From JBCCRH01 sp039208045 (GTDB lineage Bacteria > Bacteroidota > Bacteroidia > Chitinophagales > Saprospiraceae): DNA of 6,446 bases. The position numbers were made by a program, and so were the translations under genes. The notes beneath the pieces were generated by a model that was not told the origin of the DNA, did no database searches, and saw nothing but the letters and a program-made list of their open reading frames with translations. Position 1 is the first letter of the stretch. The number at the start of each line of letters is the position of its first letter. Below, in pieces: positions 1 to 4,924 of the stretch. The DNA lies in assembly GCA_039208045.1 (NCBI GenBank), contig JBCCRH010000362.1, positions 1 through 6,446 on the forward strand. Reading direction: 5' to 3'.

Positions 1-575
1 AGAGTCAGCATATTATTCCGACCCTCTGCATCATTAAAGAAATCGGTCAGTCCAATTTCGTAGTTTGCTTTTATCGTCAGAAACCAAATATCGACCCCCA
101 CGCCGACATTACCTGCTAGCGCAAAATCGTTGAGGGCATCGCGATCAAAGCCAATATCGGATCGTTCATTTACACCAATAATATAGGAAGGTACGATGCC
201 TGCCCGCACATGTATGGGTAAGAGGGCGTCAGAGCCTGATAGATTCAGTCCAATATTGATGGGCATTCGAACGCTCTGAATGGTGGTCTGGTCGGTCAGG
301 CTGAGGTCTTCTTGATTGATGGGGTCTTTCACTAGATCAGCAGTAAAACTGTAGTAATGCAAACCAGGCTCAAAAAAGAAGCGCTTATCGCCACCAAATA
401 CAAAATCTACTCCGACATTCCATCCAACGCGTGCTTCTGCGTCGATGTCTTGGATTTTTGCATCCAATGCTGATATATTCGCACCAAATGATGGATTAAT
501 TTCAACTTGTGCCGTTGCAGCAGTACCGGCAAAAAGGGCAATAAAAAAGCTGCATACCAAAATAGATTGTTTCAT
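1..575 (-). CDS. Outer-membrane beta-barrel protein (PorT/OMP_b-brl_2-like), 3' end missing
   Basis: The reverse strand reads open from an ATG at 575 to the window edge (191 codons, no stop), so the gene is cut by the window and is not itself broken. Residues 1-23 form a signal peptide (MKQSILVC, a hydrophobic core, then TAATAQ), which suggests export and outer-membrane location. The rest is made of alternating short beta strands rich in Gly and aromatics: GVDFVFGG, FFFEPGLHYYSF, a RMPINIGLNL strand, VRAGIVPSYIIG, NVGVGVDIWF and KANYEIGLTDFF followed by RNN. The strand pattern 'R-P-nigl ... r-G-pSy ... Y-GLtd ... RNN' is characteristic of the small eight-stranded Bacteroidota barrels of the PF13568 type (established family knowledge). 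Only the last strand or so should be missing. The specific function is unknown. It is transcribed divergently from the PLP-enzyme gene across a 96-bp spacer. Confidence 0.85.
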   Translation of the reverse strand, partial: MKQSILVCSFFIALFAGTAATAQVEINPSFGANISALDAKIQDIDAEARVGWNVGVDFVFGGDKRFFFEPGLHYYSFTADLVKDPINQEDLSLTDQTTIQSVRMPINIGLNLSGSDALLPIHVRAGIVPSYIIGVNERSDIGFDRDALNDFALAGNVGVGVDIWFLTIKANYEIGLTDFFNDAEGRNNMLT

Positions 576-603
576 AAGTAGGTGATTTTGGTTAAAAAAT
601 GAT

Positions 604-625
604 GTCCCTAGAACGTCCCTGGAAT
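604..625. repeat. 11-bp tandem direct repeat in divergent spacer
   Basis: GTCCCTAGAAC is followed immediately by GTCCCTGGAAT, two 11-bp units differing at two positions. They lie 28-50 bp upstream of the barrel gene start and 46-68 bp upstream of the PLP-enzyme start. A spacing of one helical turn is what a dimeric or tandem-binding regulator would use, so this may be an operator. That is inference: no consensus is recognised. No convincing Bacteroidota promoter (TTTG ... TAnnTTTG) was found in this spacer on either strand. Confidence 0.35.
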
Positions 626-671
626 GACCCATCCTATAAATAAAAGCCAAAAGTTTAGTTAAAGTAATCTT

Positions 672-1778
672 ATGATACACACCATCACCACTCCTAGTTT
701 GCTACTCGATAAAGCCCGTTGTATGGACAATATTGAGCGAATGGTCGCCAAGGCTACAGCTAATCAAGTAGGCCTTCGGCCTCATTTCAAGACGCATCAA
801 AGCCTGGAAATAGGGCGTTGGTTTCGAGAGTGTGGGGTGCAGCGGATTACCGTTTCTTCGCTACGAATGGCAGCGCATTTTGCACAGGATGGGTGGGATG
901 ACATTACCGTAGCTTTTCCAGTCAATTTTTTGGAGCTTGATCGGATTAATCAATTGGCTAGCCAAATTCAACTCAACTTAGTGGTAGAAAATAGGGAGGC
1001 CCTCCAGGCTTTAGAGAAAGGCCTCTCCCACTCCGTTCATGTATTCATCAAGGCCGATACAGGCTATCACCGTACTGGACTTTCTCCACACGCTTTTGAT
1101 CAAGTAGACCAATTGATAGAGTCCATCCAGCAGTGTTCTAAGCTTACGCTAAAAGGCTTTTTAGCCCACGCTGGGCACAGCTACAAGGCCAAAGGAAAAT
1201 CTGCTGTTTTGAAAGTCCACGAAGAAAGCCTCCTCCAATTTCAGTTATTCCGACTCCGCTATCAAGATAGTTTTCCTAATCTCATCTACTCTGCTGGCGA
1301 CACTCCTACTTGTTCTGTAGCAAACACATTTCCGGGAGTAGATGAGCTACGCCCTGGCAATTTTGTTTTTTATGATTTATCACAATGGCAAATCGGATCT
1401 TGCGCCTTGGATCAGATTGCGGTAGCCATGGCCTGCCCAGTAGTAGCTAAGCATTATGATAGAAATGAAATTGTTGTGTATGGTGGCGGTGTCCATTTTT
1501 CAAAAGATCGAGTACAATTAGCCAATGGTGAAATCATATATGGAATGCTAGTTCAGCCACAGGGTAATAGCTGGGTAATTCCCGAAATGGTCACCCCAGT
1601 ACGCTCGCTTTCGCAAGAGCATGGCATTATCAGAGGAGACCAAGCTTTATTAGATACTTTTAGCATTGGCGAACTCGCCTATATTTTGCCTGTACACTCT
1701 TGCATGACTGCCGACCTGATGAAACGGTACTTGGTTAGCGATGGCAGCGTGATCGATGATGTTTTACGCTTGGTTTAG
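672..1778 (+). CDS. DSD1/D-threonine aldolase-family PLP enzyme (alanine racemase N-terminal fold)
   Basis: This is a complete 368-residue protein, the usual length for the family that includes D-serine dehydratase, D-threonine aldolase and D-3-hydroxyaspartate aldolase. Residues 8-240 form the alanine-racemase-type TIM barrel. RPHFKTHQ holds K40, the expected Schiff-base lysine for pyridoxal phosphate. The C-terminal D-serine-dehydratase-like domain has GGGVHFSKD (271-279), SQEHG (314-318) and an HxC pair, H342 and C344, in PVHSCMTA, which matches the divalent-metal site of the family. All catalytic features therefore look intact. The protein has no signal peptide, so it should be cytosolic, cleaving or dehydrating a D-beta-hydroxy amino acid. 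Which substrate it uses cannot be told from sequence. The start at 672 fits the family N-terminus (TPSLLLD a few residues in), and the leader is AT-rich without a Shine-Dalgarno sequence. It converges on the UspA gene with a 12-bp gap and no visible terminator. Confidence 0.9.
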   Translation: MIHTITTPSLLLDKARCMDNIERMVAKATANQVGLRPHFKTHQSLEIGRWFRECGVQRITVSSLRMAAHFAQDGWDDITVAFPVNFLELDRINQLASQIQLNLVVENREALQALEKGLSHSVHVFIKADTGYHRTGLSPHAFDQVDQLIESIQQCSKLTLKGFLAHAGHSYKAKGKSAVLKVHEESLLQFQLFRLRYQDSFPNLIYSAGDTPTCSVANTFPGVDELRPGNFVFYDLSQWQIGSCALDQIAVAMACPVVAKHYDRNEIVVYGGGVHFSKDRVQLANGEIIYGMLVQPQGNSWVIPEMVTPVRSLSQEHGIIRGDQALLDTFSIGELAYILPVHSCMTADLMKRYLVSDGSVIDDVLRLV

Positions 1779-1790
1779 CCTCCGATAGTT

Positions 1791-2639
1791 CTATAAAGTA
1801 TGTCCTTGAATAGATAGTACTGGTATATTGGTATGATAGGTCAAGTCCTTCGTTCGGCTGTACTGGAAGAGTTCCTCCCAAAAACTCCGCTTGGTAGATA
1901 CCGCCGCTACTAAATCAATGGCATTAGCATTTACAAAGTCCACAATCGCTTTACGCACATCCGTACCTTGGAGTACTTGGAAATTGATTGCTTGATTGTC
2001 TTGAATGCTATTTTTGAAGGCTTCCATTCGATTGGTCAATGCGCTGGTATGTGCTAAGTCTACGTTCACACAGTATAGTTCTGCATCAAATAGCTGCGCT
2101 ACTTCGGCTATTTTTTGGAGGCCGACCTTCTCTATCTCACCAAGAGAAGTCATAAATGCCATTCGGTCAATCTTGCCATCAAATGTAGAGGCCTCGGGCA
2201 CTGCCAATACAGGGCAATTCGCATTTTCGAGCACCTCGCCAGCATAGGTTCCCATCATCAACTCGATTAGGCCTTGCACGCCTGTGGTACCCATTATAAT
2301 CATATCTACTTTATCGCGCTCCGCTACTTTTAGGATCGTTTCTACTACTTCACCTTCTTCAAGTACATGCTGCAGCTCCATACTACTAAATCCTTCTTCA
2401 TCAGCCTGCTTCCGCAGTATCGGAATAGAGTCTTTATAGCTCTCAAACTCCATCAAATCAATCGATTCGTAGAATGCTGCAAGAGACAGCGGCAGGTGGG
2501 CTGTAGCTGCTAAATCTGGCTTTTGATAAGCATGTAGTGTAAGCACCTTAGCCTTATATTTTTTTGCAAAATGCAAGGCGTAGACAAATGCTTTGTGTGC
2601 AGCTTCTGAAAAATCAGTAGGGAAAAGAATCGTGTTCAT
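1791..2639 (-). CDS. Tandem-domain universal stress protein (UspA family)
   Basis: This 282-residue protein has two Usp alpha/beta domains, at about 2-148 and 156-279. Domain 1 begins ILFPTDFSEAAHKAF with D9 in the nucleotide-binding position. It has a complete ATP-binding signature G-x2-G-x9-G-(S/T): G117-TT-G120 and G130-T131, then NCPVLAVP. Domain 2 keeps the fold and the closing NIPVLSIQG strand but lacks this glycine signature (AAVSTKRSFWEELFQYSRTKDLTYH instead, read around 245-269), so it probably does not bind ATP. Two-domain proteins with one degenerate half are common in Bacteroidota (family knowledge). The role is a cytosolic stress response; the partner is unknown. It lies 20 bp downstream of the thioredoxin-fold gene in the same direction, so the two are probably co-transcribed. 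The leader TTTTAAGTAT-ATG resembles that of the upstream gene. Confidence 0.92.
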   Translation of the reverse strand: MNTILFPTDFSEAAHKAFVYALHFAKKYKAKVLTLHAYQKPDLAATAHLPLSLAAFYESIDLMEFESYKDSIPILRKQADEEGFSSMELQHVLEEGEVVETILKVAERDKVDMIIMGTTGVQGLIELMMGTYAGEVLENANCPVLAVPEASTFDGKIDRMAFMTSLGEIEKVGLQKIAEVAQLFDAELYCVNVDLAHTSALTNRMEAFKNSIQDNQAINFQVLQGTDVRKAIVDFVNANAIDLVAAVSTKRSFWEELFQYSRTKDLTYHTNIPVLSIQGHTL

Positions 2640-2659
2640 ATACTTAAAATTTAATTAAC

Positions 2660-2911
2660 CTAGGCCGCTTTTTTCTGGCTAAAAAAGCCCTTAATCTCGG
2701 AAACACTGGGCACTCTACCATGGGACACAATCTGCTCATTGATAGCCAAAGCCGGAATACTGGTAATCCCAATTTCAACGAACTCCGAGATGTCCCTTTT
2801 TTCAAATACCTCTATTCGCAGCCCCAATTCCTGAGCTGCCATCTGTACACTTTTCAGCAAAATCTTATCTGACTGACTGCCCATTCCAAAAATAATCACT
2901 TGGTATTTCAT
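2660..2911 (-). CDS. Small thioredoxin-fold protein lacking the CxxC (Thioredoxin_3-like)
   Basis: This 83-residue protein resembles the 'redox-active disulfide protein 2' / Thioredoxin_3 family. An initial strand KYQVIIFGMG is followed by a helix, then RIEVFEKRD, then the cis-proline segment GITSIPALAIN (P53) and a final SHGRVPSVSEIKGFF. In this family the first loop normally reads G-x-G-C-P-x-C. Here the equivalent positions read G9-M-G11-S12-Q-S14-D, and the protein has no cysteine at all, so it cannot do thiol-disulfide exchange by the usual mechanism. I chose the start at 2911, not the in-frame ATG at 2962, for three reasons: family proteins begin at this point, the leader ATTTTAAACAT-ATG resembles that of the UspA gene, and the 17 extra residues fall on an inverted repeat. 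It is the first gene of a probable two-gene operon with UspA. Its biochemical role is unknown. Confidence 0.75.
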   Translation of the reverse strand: MKYQVIIFGMGSQSDKILLKSVQMAAQELGLRIEVFEKRDISEFVEIGITSIPALAINEQIVSHGRVPSVSEIKGFFSQKKAA

Positions 2912-2918
2912 ATGTTTA

Positions 2919-2954
2919 AAATTTTTCTGCGCAGCAAACAATGCAGAAAAATTT
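2919..2954 (-). promoter_or_regulatory. Leader inverted repeat (12-bp stem) before thioredoxin-like gene
   Basis: AAATTTTTCTGC at 2919-2930 is a perfect 12-bp inverse of GCAGAAAAATTT at 2943-2954, with a 12-nt spacer. On the minus strand the hairpin ends 7 nt before the ATG at 2911, so it lies in the expected 5' leader and could control translation initiation or RNA stability. Alternatively it could be a DNA operator. It is not a terminator of the usual type, because no T-run follows outside the stem on either strand. The pairing is seen directly; its function is inferred. Confidence 0.5.
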
Positions 2955-3010
2955 CCGCACATATGTAACCGCTACGCTCTCGCATAATCTTTTTTAATCA
3001 TTCCCTTGCG

Positions 3011-3055
3011 TGATATTATGATTAAATAAGATCATGCTCGTTTCATAATATATCA
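3011..3055. repeat. AT-rich inverted repeat in 2912-3256 spacer
   Basis: TGATATTATGA (3011-3021) faces TCATAATATATCA (3043-3055). The inner 7 bp (ATTATGA/TCATAAT) match perfectly, and the outer TGATAT/ATATCA match after a 2-nt insertion. The spacer is 21 nt. It lies about 100-145 bp upstream of the thioredoxin-like start and 200-245 bp upstream of the kelch-like gene, so it could be an operator serving the divergent pair. AT-richness makes chance matches fairly likely. Confidence 0.3.
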
Positions 3056-3153
3056 TGCATATAGTGGCAAAATAAACCCCCTACATTTTATAGAGATGCT
3101 TCAAAAATAGACCTTCTTAAGGCGATTAACTGTAAGAATCGTCAACAATAGGT

Positions 3154-3182
3154 ATGACTTTACTCATGTTGATAAAAGTCAT
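3154..3182. repeat. Inverted repeat, possible operator upstream of kelch-like gene
   Basis: ATGACTTT (3154-3161) and AAAGTCAT (3175-3182) form a perfect 8-bp inverted repeat with a 13-nt spacer, extendable by one A:T pair with a bulge. It lies 25 bp upstream of the candidate -33 element of the kelch-like gene. It includes TTGAT (3169-3173), half of an FNR-type site, but the other half is not conserved. The rest of the 345-bp spacer 2912-3256 shows no gene. Confidence 0.35.
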
Positions 3183-3206
3183 TCAAATAGGCTAAGGAAG
3201 CGCACC

Positions 3207-3235
3207 TTTGCTGGGGGTATAAGTGTTTAAATTAG
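3207..3235 (+). promoter_or_regulatory. Candidate Bacteroidota-type promoter for the kelch-like gene
   Basis: TTTG at 3207-3210 and TAAATTAG at 3228-3235 (one mismatch to TAnnTTTG), 17 bp apart, approximate the Bacteroidota -33/-7 arrangement. Transcription would start near 3242 and give a leader of about 15 nt. The -7 mismatch and the AT-rich context keep this tentative. Confidence 0.3.
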
Positions 3236-3256
3236 GAATACATAAATGAAGCTATC

Positions 3257-4048
3257 ATGAAAAACATCCAATTAATACTTGTCCTTTTATTTCCCGTAGT
3301 ACTTGCCGCTCAATCTACCCAACCTATTATCCCCGAGGAGGCATATACTATATATCCCACCCTAGAGCAGATGGAGGGGTATGCCTATGGAACTTATGAT
3401 AATCGCCTTCTTATTCTTGGTGGCCGAATTAAGGCCGAAGTATCAGAAGAATATGCGCAGTATTTTCCTAATACCGACGTTTTGATGATTGATTTGGAAG
3501 CGAAGCGAGCGATAGCCCTTTCTGCGGGCAGCCTGGAAGGCACCCTAGCAGAACACTTGATCGCTTATGGCTATAGCTTTCACCAACGTGGGACTGACCT
3601 TTTCATTATTGGCGGCTATGGCTACAGTGAAAGTGCAGATAAATTTATCACCTTCCCGTACCTCACCGCTATTGATTTGCCGAATGCCATTCGAGCAATC
3701 GATGAGGTGGAACCCCCAGCTCCGTTCTTCTACCAATATTGTGAAGAAGATTTGGCACACTTCGATGCTCTGCTGGAATACAATGAAGAAACCTATTTCA
3801 TCCTAAATGGGAAACGTGCTACCAAGCTTGATCCGTTCGAAGATCATCCGGTTTATCAAGAGGAATTGCTGGAGCAGCAAGTGCGGAGTTTTCAGCTACG
3901 AGGCAAAGCAGCAACCTTAAAGGTGAAGGATATACAAGTGTGGTACGATTTGGAGAGCATGCAGGAGTATTTGGGCCCGATTGTGCCGGAGGGGATTTTG
4001 CGGGAATGGAGGGGGAGGGGTTTGAGGGTTGAGGGGTTTGAGGGTTGA
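3257..4048 (+). CDS. Secreted kelch-like beta-propeller protein, apparently truncated at C-terminus
   Basis: This is an open frame of 263 residues. Residues 1-18 are a signal peptide (MKNIQLILVLLFPVVLAA, cut before Q19), so the protein should be exported. Three kelch-like blades are visible: NRLLILGGR (about 49-57), DLFIIGGYGYS with TFPYLTAIDLP after it (about 114-141), and ETYFILNGKR (about 177-186). Then comes a QVRSFQLR segment and DIQVWYDLESMQEYLGPIVP. This order matches a Bacteroidota family of uncharacterised secreted kelch proteins which, as I recall, is normally over 400 residues with further blades and a 'GG' motif later. Here the coding sequence runs into the G-rich 16-bp tandem repeat: the last residues (GLRVEGFEG) and the TGA stop are repeat sequence. 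The gene therefore seems to have lost its C-terminal third, and may be a pseudogene or a shortened protein. Base composition is normal to about 4000, then abruptly G-rich. The molecular function is unknown. Confidence 0.65.
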   Translation: MKNIQLILVLLFPVVLAAQSTQPIIPEEAYTIYPTLEQMEGYAYGTYDNRLLILGGRIKAEVSEEYAQYFPNTDVLMIDLEAKRAIALSAGSLEGTLAEHLIAYGYSFHQRGTDLFIIGGYGYSESADKFITFPYLTAIDLPNAIRAIDEVEPPAPFFYQYCEEDLAHFDALLEYNEETYFILNGKRATKLDPFEDHPVYQEELLEQQVRSFQLRGKAATLKVKDIQVWYDLESMQEYLGPIVPEGILREWRGRGLRVEGFEG

Positions 4049-4088
4049 GGGGTTTGAGGGTTGAGGGGTTTGAGGGTTGAGGGGTTTG
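4017..4088 (+). repeat. 16-bp G-rich tandem repeat, 4.5 copies
   Basis: The unit GGGGTTTGAGGGTTGA occurs at 4017-4032, 4033-4048, 4049-4064 and 4065-4080 without a mismatch, followed by a half unit GGGGTTTG at 4081-4088. The G-runs (GGGG, GGG, GGGG, GGG separated by 4-5 nt) fit the pattern of an intramolecular G-quadruplex on the plus strand and in any plus-strand transcript. Identical copies suggest recent expansion by slippage. The period is not a multiple of three, so this is not a coding repeat, yet its first two copies supply the C-terminus and stop of the kelch-like frame. Confidence 0.95.
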
Positions 4089-4148
4089 GGAGGGGGGATG
4101 GAGGATGGAGGAAAGGAGGACGGGGGGTGGAGGGAGGACGGAGGGAGG
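4089..4148 (+). repeat. Purine-rich (G/A) tract
   Basis: This 60-nt stretch on the plus strand has only five pyrimidines and several degenerate GGAGGA/GGATGGAGGA units. It continues directly from the 16-bp tandem repeat. It is low-complexity sequence that could form a triplex or quadruplex. No coding function is supported. Confidence 0.8.
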
Positions 4149-4302
4149 TCCAATATTGGATATTTAAGCCACGCAAGGGCCAAGTAATATCCAATATTTC
4201 GCGCGACGGGCCCAAGAAAGTAATATCCAATATTTTGCGCGACGGGCTTACTTAGATGATATGCTAAATGGATACTAGTCAGCCAATATTTTGCGCGAGG
4301 GT
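4149..4302. repeat. Cluster of AATATCCAATATT / GCGCGACGGGC repeats
   Basis: A 30-nt unit built of AAGTAATATCC, AATATTTyGCGCG and ACGGGC occurs at 4182-4211 and 4218-4247 (36-nt period, one mismatch). A third, shorter copy of its core, CCAATATTTTGCGCGA, is at 4283-4298. At the left edge is a perfect 12-bp palindrome TCCAATATTGGA (4149-4160). AATATTGGATATT (4152-4164) is the exact inverse of AATATCCAATATT at 4186-4198 and again at 4222-4234, giving a 13-bp stem with a 21-nt loop. No transposase or direct target duplication is seen. It behaves like an intergenic repeat of the REP/MITE kind whose origin is unknown. Confidence 0.85.
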
Positions 4303-4359
4303 GAAGAAAAATTAAAAATTGTAGAGGAGAAGTTATGGAATTTTGAGGTTTTCGCGTCT

Positions 4360-4449
4360 TTAAGCTGTGCGGGCCCGCAAAACCTTGGACGTTGACAGGT
4401 ATGTGCTAGGCAAAAACGTCCAAGGTTTGGGCTTGGGGGGACAGCTTAA
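4360..4449 (+). ncRNA. Long hairpin (27 bp) of unknown function
   Basis: TTAAGCTGT (4360-4368) pairs with ACAGCTTAA (4441-4449). GCCC (4373-4376) pairs with GGGC (4429-4432). AAACCTTGGACGTT (4380-4393) pairs perfectly with AACGTCCAAGGTTT (4415-4428) around a 21-nt loop. The 9 + 4 + 14 bp are interrupted by one internal loop and a 3-nt bulge. The hairpin directly precedes the GC-rich fold at 4455-4630 and lies upstream of a plus-strand terminator at 4749-4783, so it may be the 5' domain of one transcript. It could instead be a palindromic DNA element such as a MITE core. Confidence 0.6.
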
Positions 4450-4454
4450 GTGGG

Positions 4455-4630
4455 GGCCGCAGCAGCGATAGGAGCGGTACGAAGTGGGGCCAAATGGTGA
4501 CGGCTGCGGGACTGGAGGAGGCTGAGTGAAGAACGAAGACTACTCCAGGCCCTGCTGGGGAGCTACCATGCAGCCGTACGATTTGGCACTGCTGAGTGGA
4601 GCGGATAGCGCGAGTGGGGCATTGCGGGAG
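4455..4630 (+). ncRNA. Structured GC-rich intergenic RNA element (Flavo-1-like GATAG motifs)
   Basis: Nested complementary segments define a fold of about 170 nt: CCGCA (4457-4461)/TGCGG (4623-4627); CAGCAG (4460-4465)/CTGCTG (4589-4594), which overlaps the first by two bases; GCCAAAT (4489-4495)/ATTTGGC (4581-4587); CGGCTGC (4501-4507)/GCAGCCG (4570-4576); and GGG-CTGGAG (4508-4517)/CTCCAG-CCC (4543-4552). Flanking the central stem are AGCGATAGGAGCGGTA (4464-4479) and AGCGGATAGCGCGAG (4600-4614). This paired 'GATAG ... GCGGATAGCG' arrangement resembles structured intergenic elements repeated in Flavobacteria and other Bacteroidota (the Flavo-1 RNA motif type). I assign it from memory of the pattern, not from a search. 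The plus strand is preferred because of the downstream terminator. The function of such elements is not known to me. Confidence 0.5.
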
Positions 4631-4748
4631 GGGCTGCCCAAAGTCAATAGCTAGAGTGATAAAGGTCATGGCAGGAGAATAGTCGACTACATATCTTTGA
4701 ATTGAAAGAAATATCATGGTCAATTGGGTGTTCAATCATTTTGAGTTA

Positions 4749-4783
4749 CTGTCGCTCTGGAGCTTACCGGGGCGACAGTTTTT
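4749..4783 (+). terminator. Strong intrinsic terminator
   Basis: CTGTCGCTCTGG (4749-4760), loop AGCTTA (4761-4766) and CCGGGGCGACAG (4767-4778) form 12 continuous pairs, two of them G:U, followed by TTTTT at 4779-4783. Only the plus strand has the T-run. No intact coding gene on the plus strand ends near it: the kelch-like stop is 700 bp upstream. It therefore most likely ends a non-coding transcript covering 4360-4750 or long read-through from the kelch-like gene. It also insulates the M16 gene; the 141 bp between them show no clear promoter, only a TATATTTT at 4834-4841 that approximates a -7 element. Confidence 0.8.
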
Positions 4784-4924
4784 GTTGGATACATTGCTAA
4801 ATCAACCATTTATCGAATCATTCGGCGGGCTTGTATATTTTTAATGATTTGCTAGAATAACATCCCAAATGTTTTAGCTAATTTCAGTGCGATTCAGAAA
4901 TTATTAAACCAATTAGATCAATTT

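Noticed and set aside
2667..2688. GCTTTTTT/AAAAAAGC inverted repeat as an intergenic terminator
   Set aside because: It lies inside the 3' end of the thioredoxin-like coding sequence (Lys/Phe codons), has an all-A/T stem, and lacks a T-run after the stem, so it should not separate the two operon genes.
2912..2962. Upstream in-frame ATG adding 17 residues to the thioredoxin-like protein
   Set aside because: The extension overlaps the 12-bp inverted repeat, does not match the family N-terminus, and lacks the leader shared with the UspA gene.
3246..3260. Tiny frame MKLS whose TGA overlaps the kelch-like ATG
   Set aside because: A four-codon frame with ATGA overlap could be translational coupling, but this is easily due to chance, and its start would lie only a few bases from the predicted transcription start.
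3892..4230. Minus-strand open frames with Pro/Ser/Thr-rich repeats (PSTLKPLNPQT type)
   Set aside because: They are the complement of the G-rich tandem repeat and of the kelch-like coding region; the apparent peptide repeats are translated DNA repeats.
4061..4255. Plus-strand 64-codon frame running through the repeats
   Set aside because: It consists entirely of the tandem repeat, purine tract and AATATCC repeats; there is no protein-like composition.
4182..4298. Possible CRISPR array (repeats of about 30 nt)
   Set aside because: There are only two full copies and one partial, with spacers of 6 and about 35 nt. The spacing is irregular and no cas genes are seen.
4406..4735. Minus-strand open frame of 109 codons
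   Set aside because: It lies across the hairpin and the GC-rich fold, with no recognisable domain and no plausible start context. The open frame is explained by GC-rich structured sequence.
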